Shown here: in pieces, positions 46,801 through 54,949 of the stretch | How positions within the stretch are numbered: position 1 is the stretch's first letter | How the letters are laid out: each line of letters begins with the position of its first letter | From: a virus | DNA length: 64,000 bases | Direction: 5' to 3' (one strand) | IMG/VR virus record: IMGVR_UViG_3300017786_000008 | Span: 16,093 to 80,092 of that record | Position numbers and translations under genes: made by a program | The notes under the pieces: model-generated | Databases searched by the model: none | The model's input: only the letters and a program-made list of their open reading frames with translations | What the model was told of the DNA's origin: nothing

Positions 46801-47293
46801 GAGTTTGGTCCCCTAGTGGTACCCCATATAACATAAAGTCACCCGCTTCATTAGTTTTAGCTGTAAATTTATAATATTTATCATAAACATATTCTATTGC
46901 TTGTTTTTCTAAAACATCATTTATTGATGGGAATGACCCTACGGCTACATGACAATCAAAATTTGGGTCTTTTGATAATAGGTTATATCTTTTTCCGTCA
47001 GGAGTTGTATCAAAGGGTTGAGTGTAGGGATATAGTTGTTGTATTACGGGGTTTTGTTCATCTTCTCTATCTATTGGAATGAATACAGATACTTTAGCAT
47101 TGGGTATTCCGTAACCTCCATTAGATATTACTCTACCTACTACCACACCAAAATCAGCACACATTCTAGTGTAAACATCATTTTGTGATAGGGATAAACT
47201 TAAAATTTCTAATAAGTCAAAATCTTGTTTTAACTCAAAACTTACTTTTTGGTCTTTTCCAACTTGTGTTCTTACTCTAATAGATTTAGACAT
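43871..47293 (-). CDS. Large virion protein with CarboxypepD_reg-like domain and hydrophobic segment
   Basis: This is an 1140-aa protein. Residues about 48-175 resemble a carboxypeptidase-regulatory/Ig-like domain (VVGRVISNGGYGIPNAKVSVF; later KFTAKTNEAGDFMLYGVPLG). Residues about 519-582 are strongly hydrophobic (IIFLNQFILFFVYGIYLMMS; VFGIIMVVVAIVMVVICAI), enough for two to three membrane helices, and are followed by Cys-rich sequence (CEECMC). The C-terminal half is a beta-rich body. A membrane-active segment in a baseplate-region protein suggests a role in envelope penetration or a channel, by inference. It starts after a 102-base structured gap downstream of gp6. Confidence 0.6.
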   Translation of the reverse strand: MSKSIRVRTQVGKDQKVSFELKQDFDLLEILSLSLSQNDVYTRMCADFGVVVGRVISNGGYGIPNAKVSVFIPIDREDEQNPVIQQLYPYTQPFDTTPDGKRYNLLSKDPNFDCHVAVGSFPSINDVLEKQAIEYVYDKYYKFTAKTNEAGDFMLYGVPLGDQTLVMDVDLSDIGCFSMLPEDFKQLGFPDSDFDGTRFRNDAAIDSLPQIIGQQKSIDVRPFWGDEEFCSAAITRVDFDLSNSGIKIQPTSVLMGSTATDTDKESVNKRCRPRKHMGELCSLTSQPGIIDCIRYTPFFKEDTSAFPEWPYDGTGGGGGQVPVMERFYFDDGGRVIDETGSFLVHVPMNLDHVITDEFGNLVKSNDPTLGVATRARCRFRVRPESSAGTSRQRRRGSHLVPQIREFGPHTDTNGDYPEIGENLVDGDGNNKRYDPYCFSIEYSDYHPWAQANLIPGAKDLFYDMSFNRVYTYSQFHDHVKHDGRRQFIGVKEILPEQDQQCSTSAMFFPINSAVRRAKTIIFLNQFILFFVYGIYLMMSSLIGIIATVFGIIMVVVAIVMVVICAIHDLLSAWGWLASMLGIGPAPTICSMLTWSSSCQPTCTVFGIPSGFILFTLRQKKYPECEECMCRTNVQGINGNDMALLGPGYGWSNDDCTVSTNIWGIERDVVCCPDSYGYDSTTSNPPLNALGTSSTNVNNDLGAGGGCYVKPICMNVACLAFNTNTVLIREWYRREKIFSALCNGIMNYFWENAWVNGFLYQFQFRAKLSYDAGNDTYATPATSYCKKVVYLHPNDHTFYYRCTPFRWQSATTGKFIGDTDGVTGGNNSDNEHSAGDMDRHLYFPTTIVDMGSRNQCIQQICLDEKFAEECSVTDQIGSTSFQDITDLVSDAYNMKARQQNLQLGDLFARPESEIGGDMAQALMQNSMLGVFGYETNTTTTSCDCSVAPAPSIPATGDIEYPLPNNWNDTGVYVDYAVNVNAGYDIQWRPHLFTAGTPTIMTGMDLIDCLAYELSGSSQIIPYYLWRVDGSSGFGTENNDWQYTTGSYQSQTYNWTIPGTPFFNTAPLLIHSGDYQNNVGALNSLPQPGTPGDAYPPMTPNTGPSMLFSQPLFYYFGLRPGETAYNKFIRLYVDEELANSVI

Positions 47294-47395
47294 CTTTTAC
47301 ATTATATATTGACCCAAAAAGGGTTTATGGTGTATATAAAATAAATAGTTCCACCATTAAAATTAAAAGTAAGTTATTGGTCAATATAGTAAAGT
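47294..47395 (-). promoter_or_regulatory. Intergenic region with nested inverted repeats
   Basis: A 102-base gap separates gp6 from the 1140-aa gene. TATATTGACC (47305-47314) and GGTCAATATA (47379-47388) form a perfect 10-bp inverted repeat. Inside it lies ATGGTG (47327-47332) with CACCAT (47352-47357). A third hairpin, ACCC-AAAAA-GGGT (47312-47324), overlaps the left arm and would compete with the outer stem. No open frame was seen. It may be an operator or an mRNA switch before a large structural gene. Confidence 0.35.
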
Positions 47396-49237
47396 TTAGG
47401 AGAAAGTGGGTTTAGAGTTTCTCTTAGTTCTTACAGCTATGTCTTTTTGAGGAAACATAATTTGTAATATTTCATCAGGTTGTGCGAAAATGGTATCATC
47501 TATTAACCCTATTTGTTTTGTGGTAGCGTTAGAGTATGGTTGTGTACTAACTGATTGTGAATATGGGTCACCTACTTTATTATAAACTCTAATATCTACT
47601 ATGTTGACGACACCAGGTTCATTCATTATTTGTTTTCTTAATTCACCTAAAGATAAATCTTGCCCCATTTCTATTTTACTAACACCAAAATAATCACCAA
47701 CGATTGTAATTACATTAGTCACCACTTCACCCTGATTTACATCATTATTTAAAACCAAATCAATTTCAAAACTTAAATCAATTACTTTTGCTGACCCAAC
47801 CATTATATAATCATTTATCATTCTATGATTTGATAGGTATGTGGCTATATTATTTTTAAGTGTAGAACTAACGTTAGATGTTAGTGTACCTTCTGGTGTG
47901 TATGATAGTACATTTAACTTAATTTTATTTTCTATTTCCATCGCACTTGCTTTTGCTGGTGCACCGAATGATGAAGGCATTGTTCTTAGTTGAGAGACAT
48001 AGTCATTTATTGTTACAGCTCTTTGTTGAGCCGCAAAATTAAATGATATATAATTTCTTATTTCTTCTTGATTCATGGGGTCAGCACCTCCTATTGCTGA
48101 AGTTACATTATTAACAGCTAAACTATTAATAACACTTTGATTGATTTGTTGACTTGGTCCAGCCACAACAAAATCTATAGTACCCACATTAGTAACTGCT
48201 CCAGCACCTATATTTGATGCTTTACCACCACCAACCCTATACTGAATAAATAAGGTTGTATTACCTTTTACTGTATTACCTAAGGCTATGTTATTCATAA
48301 ACCTAGACATATCTAATTTAACTCCTTTAGAACTAAATTCGTCTAATAGGTCTTGAGACGTTTGGTTTCCACCACCAAATGTTAAAAAGAAAAAACCTTC
48401 AGGTGTATATTCCGTAACAAATCTCTGAGGTGCCGTAACATATTTACCAACTTTCATACTAACGTTATCCGGTGGTGTAGATGGGTCTTCTACGAATACC
48501 TCATTTTGAGCCAAAGCTTCTACCTCATACCACTTATTAGAGAGTGGTGATATAAACTCTGAAGTATTTGGTAGTGACTGATAGGATAATCCTGCTTTCT
48601 GTATAATGGATGTTACGGATATTATATTTTTTTCTGGTAAAAATAATTTAAAGAACGGTTTACTGTCACTATCTAAAATTTCTTTTTTAAATATCTTAGT
48701 GGTTCCATTAACTAAAACTTCTCTTTTAGTTATAGTATAGTTAACCAGAATACCATTAGAATCAAAATTTGGTATTTTTGTACGATTAGGTATTCCCTCT
48801 ACACTATAAGGTGAGGAAAAGTCACAGTCGTCCACTAATTCAAATATTTGTCCACCGCCATTAAATTGTGAACCAGCTCTTAATAACCCCAAATATTTAA
48901 AATCTTCTTTATCACCCAAAGGTGGTACAATTACTGATAAATCACCAACAGTTACTGATGGTCTATTACCTGGAACTTTTAAACCATAGGTTCTAGCTAA
49001 ATTATATAAAGAACTTCTTTCTTGTGCAAATTGTAATACTGTCTCTTGGAATGTCCTATCTATTTGAAAGTTTAGATTATCCGCTACTGCAGCGTTTAAA
49101 TCCAAAAAAACTGAATATATAGATGCGTCATTAGCATTTTGTATTAAGTCTGGGTAATAGGTATTAGTTAATCTTAATAGTTCATTTCTTATCCCTAGAA
49201 AATCTCTTTCAGTGTACGATATTTGTTTTTCTGCCAT
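47396..49237 (-). CDS. 6: Baseplate wedge protein gp6-like (baseplate J)
   Basis: This 613-aa protein matches T4 gp6 / baseplate-J-type proteins. It begins ISYTERDFLGIRNELLRLTN with the N-terminal helical bundle (LNFQIDRTFQETVLQFAQER SS split here by residue runs), contains an AARTYGLKVPG-like segment (LARTYGLKVPGNRPSVTV) and a C-terminal DIRVYNKVGDP region. gp6 forms the ring of the baseplate wedge in contractile tails. It is encoded directly downstream of gp25, the usual T4 order, with a 1-base gap. Confidence 0.85.
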   Translation of the reverse strand: MAEKQISYTERDFLGIRNELLRLTNTYYPDLIQNANDASIYSVFLDLNAAVADNLNFQIDRTFQETVLQFAQERSSLYNLARTYGLKVPGNRPSVTVGDLSVIVPPLGDKEDFKYLGLLRAGSQFNGGGQIFELVDDCDFSSPYSVEGIPNRTKIPNFDSNGILVNYTITKREVLVNGTTKIFKKEILDSDSKPFFKLFLPEKNIISVTSIIQKAGLSYQSLPNTSEFISPLSNKWYEVEALAQNEVFVEDPSTPPDNVSMKVGKYVTAPQRFVTEYTPEGFFFLTFGGGNQTSQDLLDEFSSKGVKLDMSRFMNNIALGNTVKGNTTLFIQYRVGGGKASNIGAGAVTNVGTIDFVVAGPSQQINQSVINSLAVNNVTSAIGGADPMNQEEIRNYISFNFAAQQRAVTINDYVSQLRTMPSSFGAPAKASAMEIENKIKLNVLSYTPEGTLTSNVSSTLKNNIATYLSNHRMINDYIMVGSAKVIDLSFEIDLVLNNDVNQGEVVTNVITIVGDYFGVSKIEMGQDLSLGELRKQIMNEPGVVNIVDIRVYNKVGDPYSQSVSTQPYSNATTKQIGLIDDTIFAQPDEILQIMFPQKDIAVRTKRNSKPTFS

Positions 49238-49238
49238 A

Positions 49239-49700
49239 TTATAAATTAATTATTACGAAGTCTTTCGTTTGGAATACGTTATCTCCAGATGTAAAATCTA
49301 TTCTAACTCTTATTGAGTATTCTCTTTCTGTGGTACCAACAAAGGTAAAACTATTATCTTCCATATCTGGTGAATTTATTTCTTCTTTTTCTTCTTGTCT
49401 AACATCCTCAGCTGTTTTAACTTCTACTTTAGTTATAGTTAAATTAGGTATAAATTTATCTACCGCTTCTCTTATCTCATTATCTATAGATGTTTTTGTT
49501 GCTGAATCCATAGGTTCAAAAATATACCTCATCAAATTAGTACCAAAATCAGGTAAAAAATAACGCGTACCTTTAAGTGTTAGTATTAAGTGTATTAAAT
49601 TGGACCTAACTTCACTATCTGGTATTTTATTAAGTCCAAGAAAAAATCCTTCACTACTATCAGTAAATGGAAACGTTATACCATATCTTTGATTGGGCAT
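49239..49700 (-). CDS. 25: Baseplate wedge protein gp25-like
   Basis: This 153-aa protein has the family signature of gp25/GPW tail proteins: LILTLKGTRYFLPDFGTNLM followed by IFEPMD and a C-terminal beta strand. It fits the family length (T4 gp25 is 132 aa). gp25 joins the baseplate to the tail sheath and helps fix the contractile state. Its presence identifies this as a contractile-tail phage. An ATAAATAC-type motif precedes the start. Confidence 0.9.
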   Translation of the reverse strand: MPNQRYGITFPFTDSSEGFFLGLNKIPDSEVRSNLIHLILTLKGTRYFLPDFGTNLMRYIFEPMDSATKTSIDNEIREAVDKFIPNLTITKVEVKTAEDVRQEEKEEINSPDMEDNSFTFVGTTEREYSIRVRIDFTSGDNVFQTKDFVIINL

Positions 49701-49720
49701 TCTTTTTTATAATAAATACT

Positions 49721-49969
49721 TCAAATATTAGTTTGTTGGGGGCTATGGTTAATATTACTCCCTTCTTTTAGTTGTGTGTTTGTTTTTTGGTGTGGTGGCC
49801 AATATGGACAATGTTTACATCCATTACCACAACAACTACCTCTTCTTTTGTGATAATCTTCTGTCATTACCATCATCCCATTTTCCCAATAAAAATCTTT
49901 ACCTTGTAGTTTAGGTTTTAAAAATTCTCTATAATGTAATTCTGAAATCCAATCGTCTCTTCTATTCAT
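49721..49969 (-). CDS. DUF5522-like Cys-rich small protein
   Basis: This 82-aa protein has the core FYWENGMMVMTEDYHKRRG followed by SCCGNGCKHCPYWP. The conserved CC..GC.HCPY motif is a feature of DUF5522 proteins, common in Bacteroidota. Four to five Cys plus His probably bind zinc. Its function is unknown. It is encoded 20 bases upstream of the gp25 gene and directly after a zinc-ribbon gene. Confidence 0.7.
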   Translation of the reverse strand: MNRRDDWISELHYREFLKPKLQGKDFYWENGMMVMTEDYHKRRGSCCGNGCKHCPYWPPHQKTNTQLKEGSNINHSPQQTNI

Positions 49970-50150
49970 TTTTATTTTCCATTATTTCTTCATTATGTCC
50001 ACAGTGGGGACACATTATTAAAATAGGTACCTTTTTTTCATTTTCTGGTACATTATTAGAAAATAAATGGTAGTCAGCAATTGACCACCATTTATTACAT
50101 TTACCACAATTAAAGTGATATAATATTTCCTTACTAAATTTATGCCTCAT
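49962..50150 (-). CDS. Zinc-ribbon small protein
   Basis: This 62-aa protein has two zinc-knuckle pairs, CGKC (residues 15-18) and CPHC (about 47-50), the pattern of a four-cysteine zinc ribbon. The spacing between the pairs is long (about 30 residues). Its start overlaps the end of the ribonucleotide reductase gene, so the two are co-translated. Role unknown; may bind RNA or DNA or be a small adaptor. Confidence 0.65.
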   Translation of the reverse strand: MRHKFSKEILYHFNCGKCNKWWSIADYHLFSNNVPENEKKVPILIMCPHCGHNEEIMENKNE

Positions 50151-52044
50151 CCAACGCTTTTTCTTTTTCTATAGATTTTAAATCAATATCTATTTCACAA
50201 GTACCACCCGCACAAGCTAGTTCACCAGTTAAGTTTGTATTATCATCTAATTCAACAACCTTACTTAAATCAACATCTTTAAGTGACTCCATCATTTTGT
50301 CATATTCTTTTTCTGTTATATCTTCAAATGGAGCTTGGGTATATGTACCTCCGTTATAAGGTAGTACAGATAATCCGTTATAATCTTTTCTGTTATCCCA
50401 CATCCATTCACCAGCTTTATCCCAATCATCTTCTTTTAGACTAATTGTTGCAGACACATTGTGAGTGTTAGAACCATTTCTATGTCCTGACCTTACCCAT
50501 TCTGTAGCTACTTTCTTTACTCTTTCTAATAAATCAAATGGAGATTCAGTTCTTAGAATAGAACCTTCAGGTGCTTTTTGTGGTATACTAATTACAGCTG
50601 TATCATGTGGTCTAAAATATTCATCTTCAACAAGTTCAGGGTGGTTTAATTTTAAGTAAGTATAAATAGCTTCATTCTTACCAACTCTAACTCTTCTAAT
50701 ATAATAATCATTATGCCATGCATGGATACCTGATGATGTTCCTAATGTTAATGAAGTGGTTCCTGCTGGTTTAACTGTTGTACATCTCGCAGATGGATTA
50801 ATGTCAATTAATTTGGATACTCTGGTATTTTCTCTTTTGGCTAGACTAGCGGCTTTTTTCATGTCGTATTTTAATACTTTTCCAGAACCAATCCCTGTCA
50901 TTGATACGCCAATGAGAGCATCTTTTTCAGTTGTTTCTTGCCAAATTTCTCTTAAATAATGGAATGAAGTGTATCCTGCTTGTAATGTTCCAATAAATGA
51001 TGCGGCTTTTACTCTTTCATTCAAATCTTCTTGTGATTCTATGTTTGACACATTTACTTCACAAAGATTACAAAACTGATTTGGTCTTAAAGCAATCTCA
51101 CAACATGGATTTGTTCCCCAGTCTTTATCGTTATTTAAATAAATTCCTGGTTCTCCAGCTCCCGATAACTCAACTCTTTTCCATAAGTCCATAAAAAATT
51201 CTTTAGTTATTTTATGTCTCATTAAACAAGCTGAGTTATTTGCTCTACCTCTTTGTGGGTTCAATTCCCACCAATTACCTGCTTTACACGAAATCATAAC
51301 ATCGTCATCAGCACTAAACAAACTAATAAGAGCTGCTCTACGAATACCACCAGCCAAAACTGCGTCCGCAATATGACATACAATATCATGTACTTCAATT
51401 GTTGTAAGTTGTTCTCCATTTTCTTTTTGACTTAATAACCCTTCTATTTTAACTAAACATTCTTTCAATGGTTGTGGTCCAGGTGCTTTTCCACCTGACG
51501 TGATTAACCTAGCTCCTTTTGGTCTAATATCCGAATAATCAAATTCTACTCTACTACCCCCACCATTCATATAGGTTTTCATTAAAACTTTTATAGCATC
51601 TGCCCATCCTTCAATTGAGTCTCCAATTAAAAATCTTTTCTTTCTTTTTGGGTATGGTTTTTGAATACAAGGTAATTTTGCAACATGATGTTTTTGTACA
51701 GAATATCCAACACCGGTTCCCCCTAACAATAAAAACATTGTTTCACTAAAAGAATCGATATGTTCAATAGGGAGATAAGCACAATTGTAAATTCTATTAG
51801 GGCTAATTTCAATTGGTTTTCCACCGAATTGCATACTTCTCATCGATGGTAAAACTTTCTTATCGTACACTAGTTTATATTTTTGTTCTATTTCTTCTTT
51901 TAAATGAGGGTATTTTTTTTGATGCATTTTTTTATTTCGAGTAACCAGTTCATCCCATGTTTCTCTTCTATTTAGTTCCGGTATATATTTTGCGTACTTC
52001 ATGTAGACAGTAATATCCGACAGAATCTTATTTGATACTTCCAT
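50140..52044 (-). CDS. nrdJ: Ribonucleoside-triphosphate reductase, adenosylcobalamin-dependent (class II)
   Basis: This 634-aa enzyme makes deoxyribonucleotides from ribonucleotides using a B12 radical. The catalytic residues match monomeric class II enzymes (L. leichmannii RTPR). C88 is the first redox Cys (IYNCAYLP). N312, C314 and E316 form the N-x-C-x-E radical site (NPCCEIAL). C325 is the second redox Cys, 11 residues after the radical Cys, as in the family. A C-terminal CAGGTC pair (C611, C616) passes electrons in. A PAGTTSLTLGTSSGIH loop is also present. T4-like phages usually encode a class I NrdA/NrdB instead. It needs cobalamin from the host. Confidence 0.9.
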   Translation of the reverse strand: MEVSNKILSDITVYMKYAKYIPELNRRETWDELVTRNKKMHQKKYPHLKEEIEQKYKLVYDKKVLPSMRSMQFGGKPIEISPNRIYNCAYLPIEHIDSFSETMFLLLGGTGVGYSVQKHHVAKLPCIQKPYPKRKKRFLIGDSIEGWADAIKVLMKTYMNGGGSRVEFDYSDIRPKGARLITSGGKAPGPQPLKECLVKIEGLLSQKENGEQLTTIEVHDIVCHIADAVLAGGIRRAALISLFSADDDVMISCKAGNWWELNPQRGRANNSACLMRHKITKEFFMDLWKRVELSGAGEPGIYLNNDKDWGTNPCCEIALRPNQFCNLCEVNVSNIESQEDLNERVKAASFIGTLQAGYTSFHYLREIWQETTEKDALIGVSMTGIGSGKVLKYDMKKAASLAKRENTRVSKLIDINPSARCTTVKPAGTTSLTLGTSSGIHAWHNDYYIRRVRVGKNEAIYTYLKLNHPELVEDEYFRPHDTAVISIPQKAPEGSILRTESPFDLLERVKKVATEWVRSGHRNGSNTHNVSATISLKEDDWDKAGEWMWDNRKDYNGLSVLPYNGGTYTQAPFEDITEKEYDKMMESLKDVDLSKVVELDDNTNLTGELACAGGTCEIDIDLKSIEKEKALDEA

Positions 52045-52058
52045 ATTTGTGCTTTTTA

Positions 52059-53438
52059 TTAATTATTTTTATTTATTATTTGTTCTCTTCTTTGTAGAGC
52101 TCGAGCTACTCTTTCACGATTCCTATCAACTTTTTCTTTCTCAAAACCTAAGAAGGTTTGTGTTGTTTCGGTATCAATTTCTAAGGTACCATTATCAAAT
52201 TTACAATTTTCAAATATAACACCATCTTTCCCTAATCTAGATTTAACGATTGCTATGGTAGCTAACCCCATTTCTTTTTGTTGTAAAGTTTTAGCTACAG
52301 ATATAATTACATGTCCCACTTGTGCTTTTTTAATTGACCCTCCCATTTGGTCAGTAGTTACAACATCTGACGATATGGAACTTCTATTTCCTTGTGTTGC
52401 TGTCCAACCAGCAATATTTAACTCGTGACACATACCTTCGAATTTTCTCATAACAGAACCTTCTCCTTTCCATTCATCATTAAATGAACGGTCTGGTAAT
52501 ATACAATCTATATAATCTATAAGGACAATGTCTATTTTTGTACCTTCAGAAATAATTTTTCTTACTTGGTTTTTAATTTGTAACATTGTCATTTCATCTG
52601 ATGGTAGTTTTTTTAAAATTAATTTACCACCAGTCTTTTTCATTTCATCTGCTTTATCTAAAACAGTTTCTTTGTGTTCACTTAACTTGTCATTAGGTAT
52701 CCCTGTCCAACAAGTAAAATGTTTTCTCTGAATTATTTTAGGGTTGTCTTCAAAAAATATTTGTAAAACGTTATACCCCATATTAAATGCTGTATTAGCA
52801 AATCTCGTCAACATTGTAGTTTTACCCACACCTGTCGGTGCTAATACCACACCTATTTCTCCTTTGGCTAGACCACCGTTTAAAATATTATCTAACCCAT
52901 CTATCCCAGTAGGTAGTGGGTGTCTATAATCTTCTTCTAGTAATTTTTCTAATTCTGTAAAAATTTCGAAACTACCTACATCACCCTCACCTATTTTAAT
53001 CGCGTCTCTAATATATTCTTCACATTTGTCATAATTTTCAAACTCACCTTTTTCCATAATACTTTCTACTTTTCTAATAGCCTTTTTTAATTCTTGTTGT
53101 TTACAAAATTTTATAGACTTTTCTTTAATAAAAAGGTGGTCTTCAAATGAAGCGTCTTTAATATCTTTTATCATATCAAAAACATTTTTTCTAGCCATTT
53201 CTGAAGATATTTCTATTCTTGTTAGTTGGTCTATGGCATCGAAAGATGGTGCTGTTTGGTATTTTTCATAATATTCTTTAATCAACTGCATGATTAACCT
53301 AAAATATTGGTTGTCAAAATATTTTGGAGTGATTGCATCAATTATGGACTGAAAAAAAGTATTATCAGTAATAATTAGATTTAATAGTTTTAGTTGAAAG
53401 GTATATCCTAGATACCCAAAATTTGTTGTTTCACTCAT
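52059..53438 (-). CDS. Replicative DNA helicase, DnaB/gp41-like
   Basis: This 459-aa hexameric helicase unwinds the fork with the primase. The N-terminal helical domain is followed by a RecA core with Walker A APTGVGKTT (K206), the catalytic Glu in IFFEDN (E230), Walker B IVLIDYID (D308) and the H4/sensor ATQGNR (Q349). Length is normal for DnaB (about 450-470 aa). The gene lies in the replication block next to the RNR and RNase H genes. A TATTTAT motif and A-rich leader precede the start. Confidence 0.92.
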   Translation of the reverse strand: MSETTNFGYLGYTFQLKLLNLIITDNTFFQSIIDAITPKYFDNQYFRLIMQLIKEYYEKYQTAPSFDAIDQLTRIEISSEMARKNVFDMIKDIKDASFEDHLFIKEKSIKFCKQQELKKAIRKVESIMEKGEFENYDKCEEYIRDAIKIGEGDVGSFEIFTELEKLLEEDYRHPLPTGIDGLDNILNGGLAKGEIGVVLAPTGVGKTTMLTRFANTAFNMGYNVLQIFFEDNPKIIQRKHFTCWTGIPNDKLSEHKETVLDKADEMKKTGGKLILKKLPSDEMTMLQIKNQVRKIISEGTKIDIVLIDYIDCILPDRSFNDEWKGEGSVMRKFEGMCHELNIAGWTATQGNRSSISSDVVTTDQMGGSIKKAQVGHVIISVAKTLQQKEMGLATIAIVKSRLGKDGVIFENCKFDNGTLEIDTETTQTFLGFEKEKVDRNRERVARALQRREQIINKNN

Positions 53439-53465
53439 GTATAATTTTATTTAGTAATAAATACT

Positions 53466-53909
53466 TTATTCACCCACAATGAGTGAATAATCTTGGTAGT
53501 TAGTAATAAGTTTTCTTGTTGATAGGGTTTCTGTTAATTCTCTAAGAATATAAGATATTTGTGGTCTAATATCTACAGTGTATCTAACTTTAGGGGGATA
53601 GACATCGGCAGGTAGAATTCTTGTGTATATAACCTTATTGCCTTTTTTAATTGTTATCGTAAAATCCGCATCATCTACGTTATTTTGATTTAGATTTTCT
53701 CTAAAATTACTGTCTAATAAAAATAAAGTTTTTTGTTTTAGTTTGTCTTTTATCCCATTTACCACATCTGTCATTACATAATGTAGGTCTAAAGAGTATG
53801 GGGCTTTATTGTTAAAATTTCTAACCGAGAAAAATCTTTGACATACTATATTATTTCCTAGAGTTAGTACAAATTCACATTTTTGTGTATTATCTTTTTT
53901 TTGTTTCAT
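53466..53909 (-). CDS. Hypothetical replication-block protein
   Basis: This 147-aa protein was not recognised. It is mostly beta/alpha, with segments such as FVLTLGNNIVCQRFFSV and DADFTITIKKGNKVIY. No membrane or signal sequence. It sits between RNase H and the helicase, 4 bases after the former, and is therefore probably a replication accessory factor. That is inference from place. Confidence 0.6.
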   Translation of the reverse strand: MKQKKDNTQKCEFVLTLGNNIVCQRFFSVRNFNNKAPYSLDLHYVMTDVVNGIKDKLKQKTLFLLDSNFRENLNQNNVDDADFTITIKKGNKVIYTRILPADVYPPKVRYTVDIRPQISYILRELTETLSTRKLITNYQDYSLIVGE

Positions 53910-53913
53910 TTTT

Positions 53914-54918
53914 TTACTTTTTTTTATTTTTATAAAAATCTTTTTCTATTCTTGTTAATCTTAAAAAAGGCCTTACGAAATCTACCCAAGCATCGTTAGT
54001 TCTAGGTAAAATATTAAGTAAACCATCTGACATCATCAAGTTTAAAGCGTTTTTCCAATCTCTCCCTTCTGGGTCTATCGCTTCTTTTGATAAATCTTCT
54101 ATGCCTTTAATTGCTTTTTTGGTTAAAAATTGTTTGCCTACACCTATAATTTCATAATTAACATTTAATACATTATTAGTGTTTGACTTTTTTTGTGTGA
54201 CCCCTTCTATAATATTTTTTTCTTTAACACTAATCTTATCTTTATCAGATATAGTTTTTAGAATTTCTTTTAGGGTCACCTTTTTTTCTAGTATTTCTGG
54301 TTTTATTTTTACTAATGATTTAATACCCACCATTTTTATACCTTGTATGTTATCTGAAGAATCACCACAAACACTTTTAACTACCCTTACATTGTCAGAG
54401 GGTATATATAAACCATTTAATGGTACTTTTTCACCAAATTTAAATAATTTGTTTAAGGAAATGATATGTAAAGATACATTTTTAGATATTATTTGTAGTA
54501 AGTCACGGTCTGAAGTTAAAACAATAATTTCTTCATTTTTAGATTCTAAACAATAATATGCTAAACAATCATCCGCTTCACACCATTTAAATGTGGCTTG
54601 TCTAACATATAATTCTTCTAAGTATTCTTGTACACGTAATTTTTGTCTATCGTAAGATTGTAGGTCGTCTTGGCTTTTAGGTTTTAATTTTCTATTTAAC
54701 TTGTACTCCGGATACATCTCTATCCTTGGTTTGGTGTTATCTTCACCGTCCCAAAATACAACTACTTTAGTTATTACATAATCATCTATTAATTTTCTTA
54801 ATGTGTTTAAAAAATGATATAATCCACCAATGTGCTCGTCATTATGGTACATATTTTTAATACCATGAAAACCTGTATTTAAAAGGGAATTTCCGTCAAC
54901 TAATAATGTTCTTACCAA
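53914..54918 (-). CDS. rnh: RNase H / 5'-3' exonuclease (FEN1/T4 rnh-like)
   Basis: This 334-aa PIN/FEN-family nuclease removes RNA primers and flaps on the lagging strand, as T4 RNase H does. The acidic sites are LLVDGNSLL (D8), VVFWDGED (D57), CEADDCLAYY (E114, D116, D117), LTSDRDLL (D137, D139) and CGDSSDNIQG (D186, D189), followed by a helix-hairpin-helix region (MVGIKS). The only usable start in this frame is a TTG at 54918, because the in-frame stop lies only four codons upstream. A TTG start is rare in this window. Confidence 0.9.
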   Translation of the reverse strand: MVRTLLVDGNSLLNTGFHGIKNMYHNDEHIGGLYHFLNTLRKLIDDYVITKVVVFWDGEDNTKPRIEMYPEYKLNRKLKPKSQDDLQSYDRQKLRVQEYLEELYVRQATFKWCEADDCLAYYCLESKNEEIIVLTSDRDLLQIISKNVSLHIISLNKLFKFGEKVPLNGLYIPSDNVRVVKSVCGDSSDNIQGIKMVGIKSLVKIKPEILEKKVTLKEILKTISDKDKISVKEKNIIEGVTQKKSNTNNVLNVNYEIIGVGKQFLTKKAIKGIEDLSKEAIDPEGRDWKNALNLMMSDGLLNILPRTNDAWVDFVRPFLRLTRIEKDFYKNKKK

Positions 54919-54949
54919 GACATTTAATTAAAAGGGTTAAACAATTTTT

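Noticed and set aside
47312-47324. Rho-independent terminator at ACCC-AAAAA-GGGT
   Set aside because: The stem is only four base pairs and no U-tract follows on the coding strand.
50140-52044. Intein or intron in the ribonucleotide reductase gene
   Set aside because: The catalytic motifs are continuous with normal spacing, and no splicing or homing domain is present.
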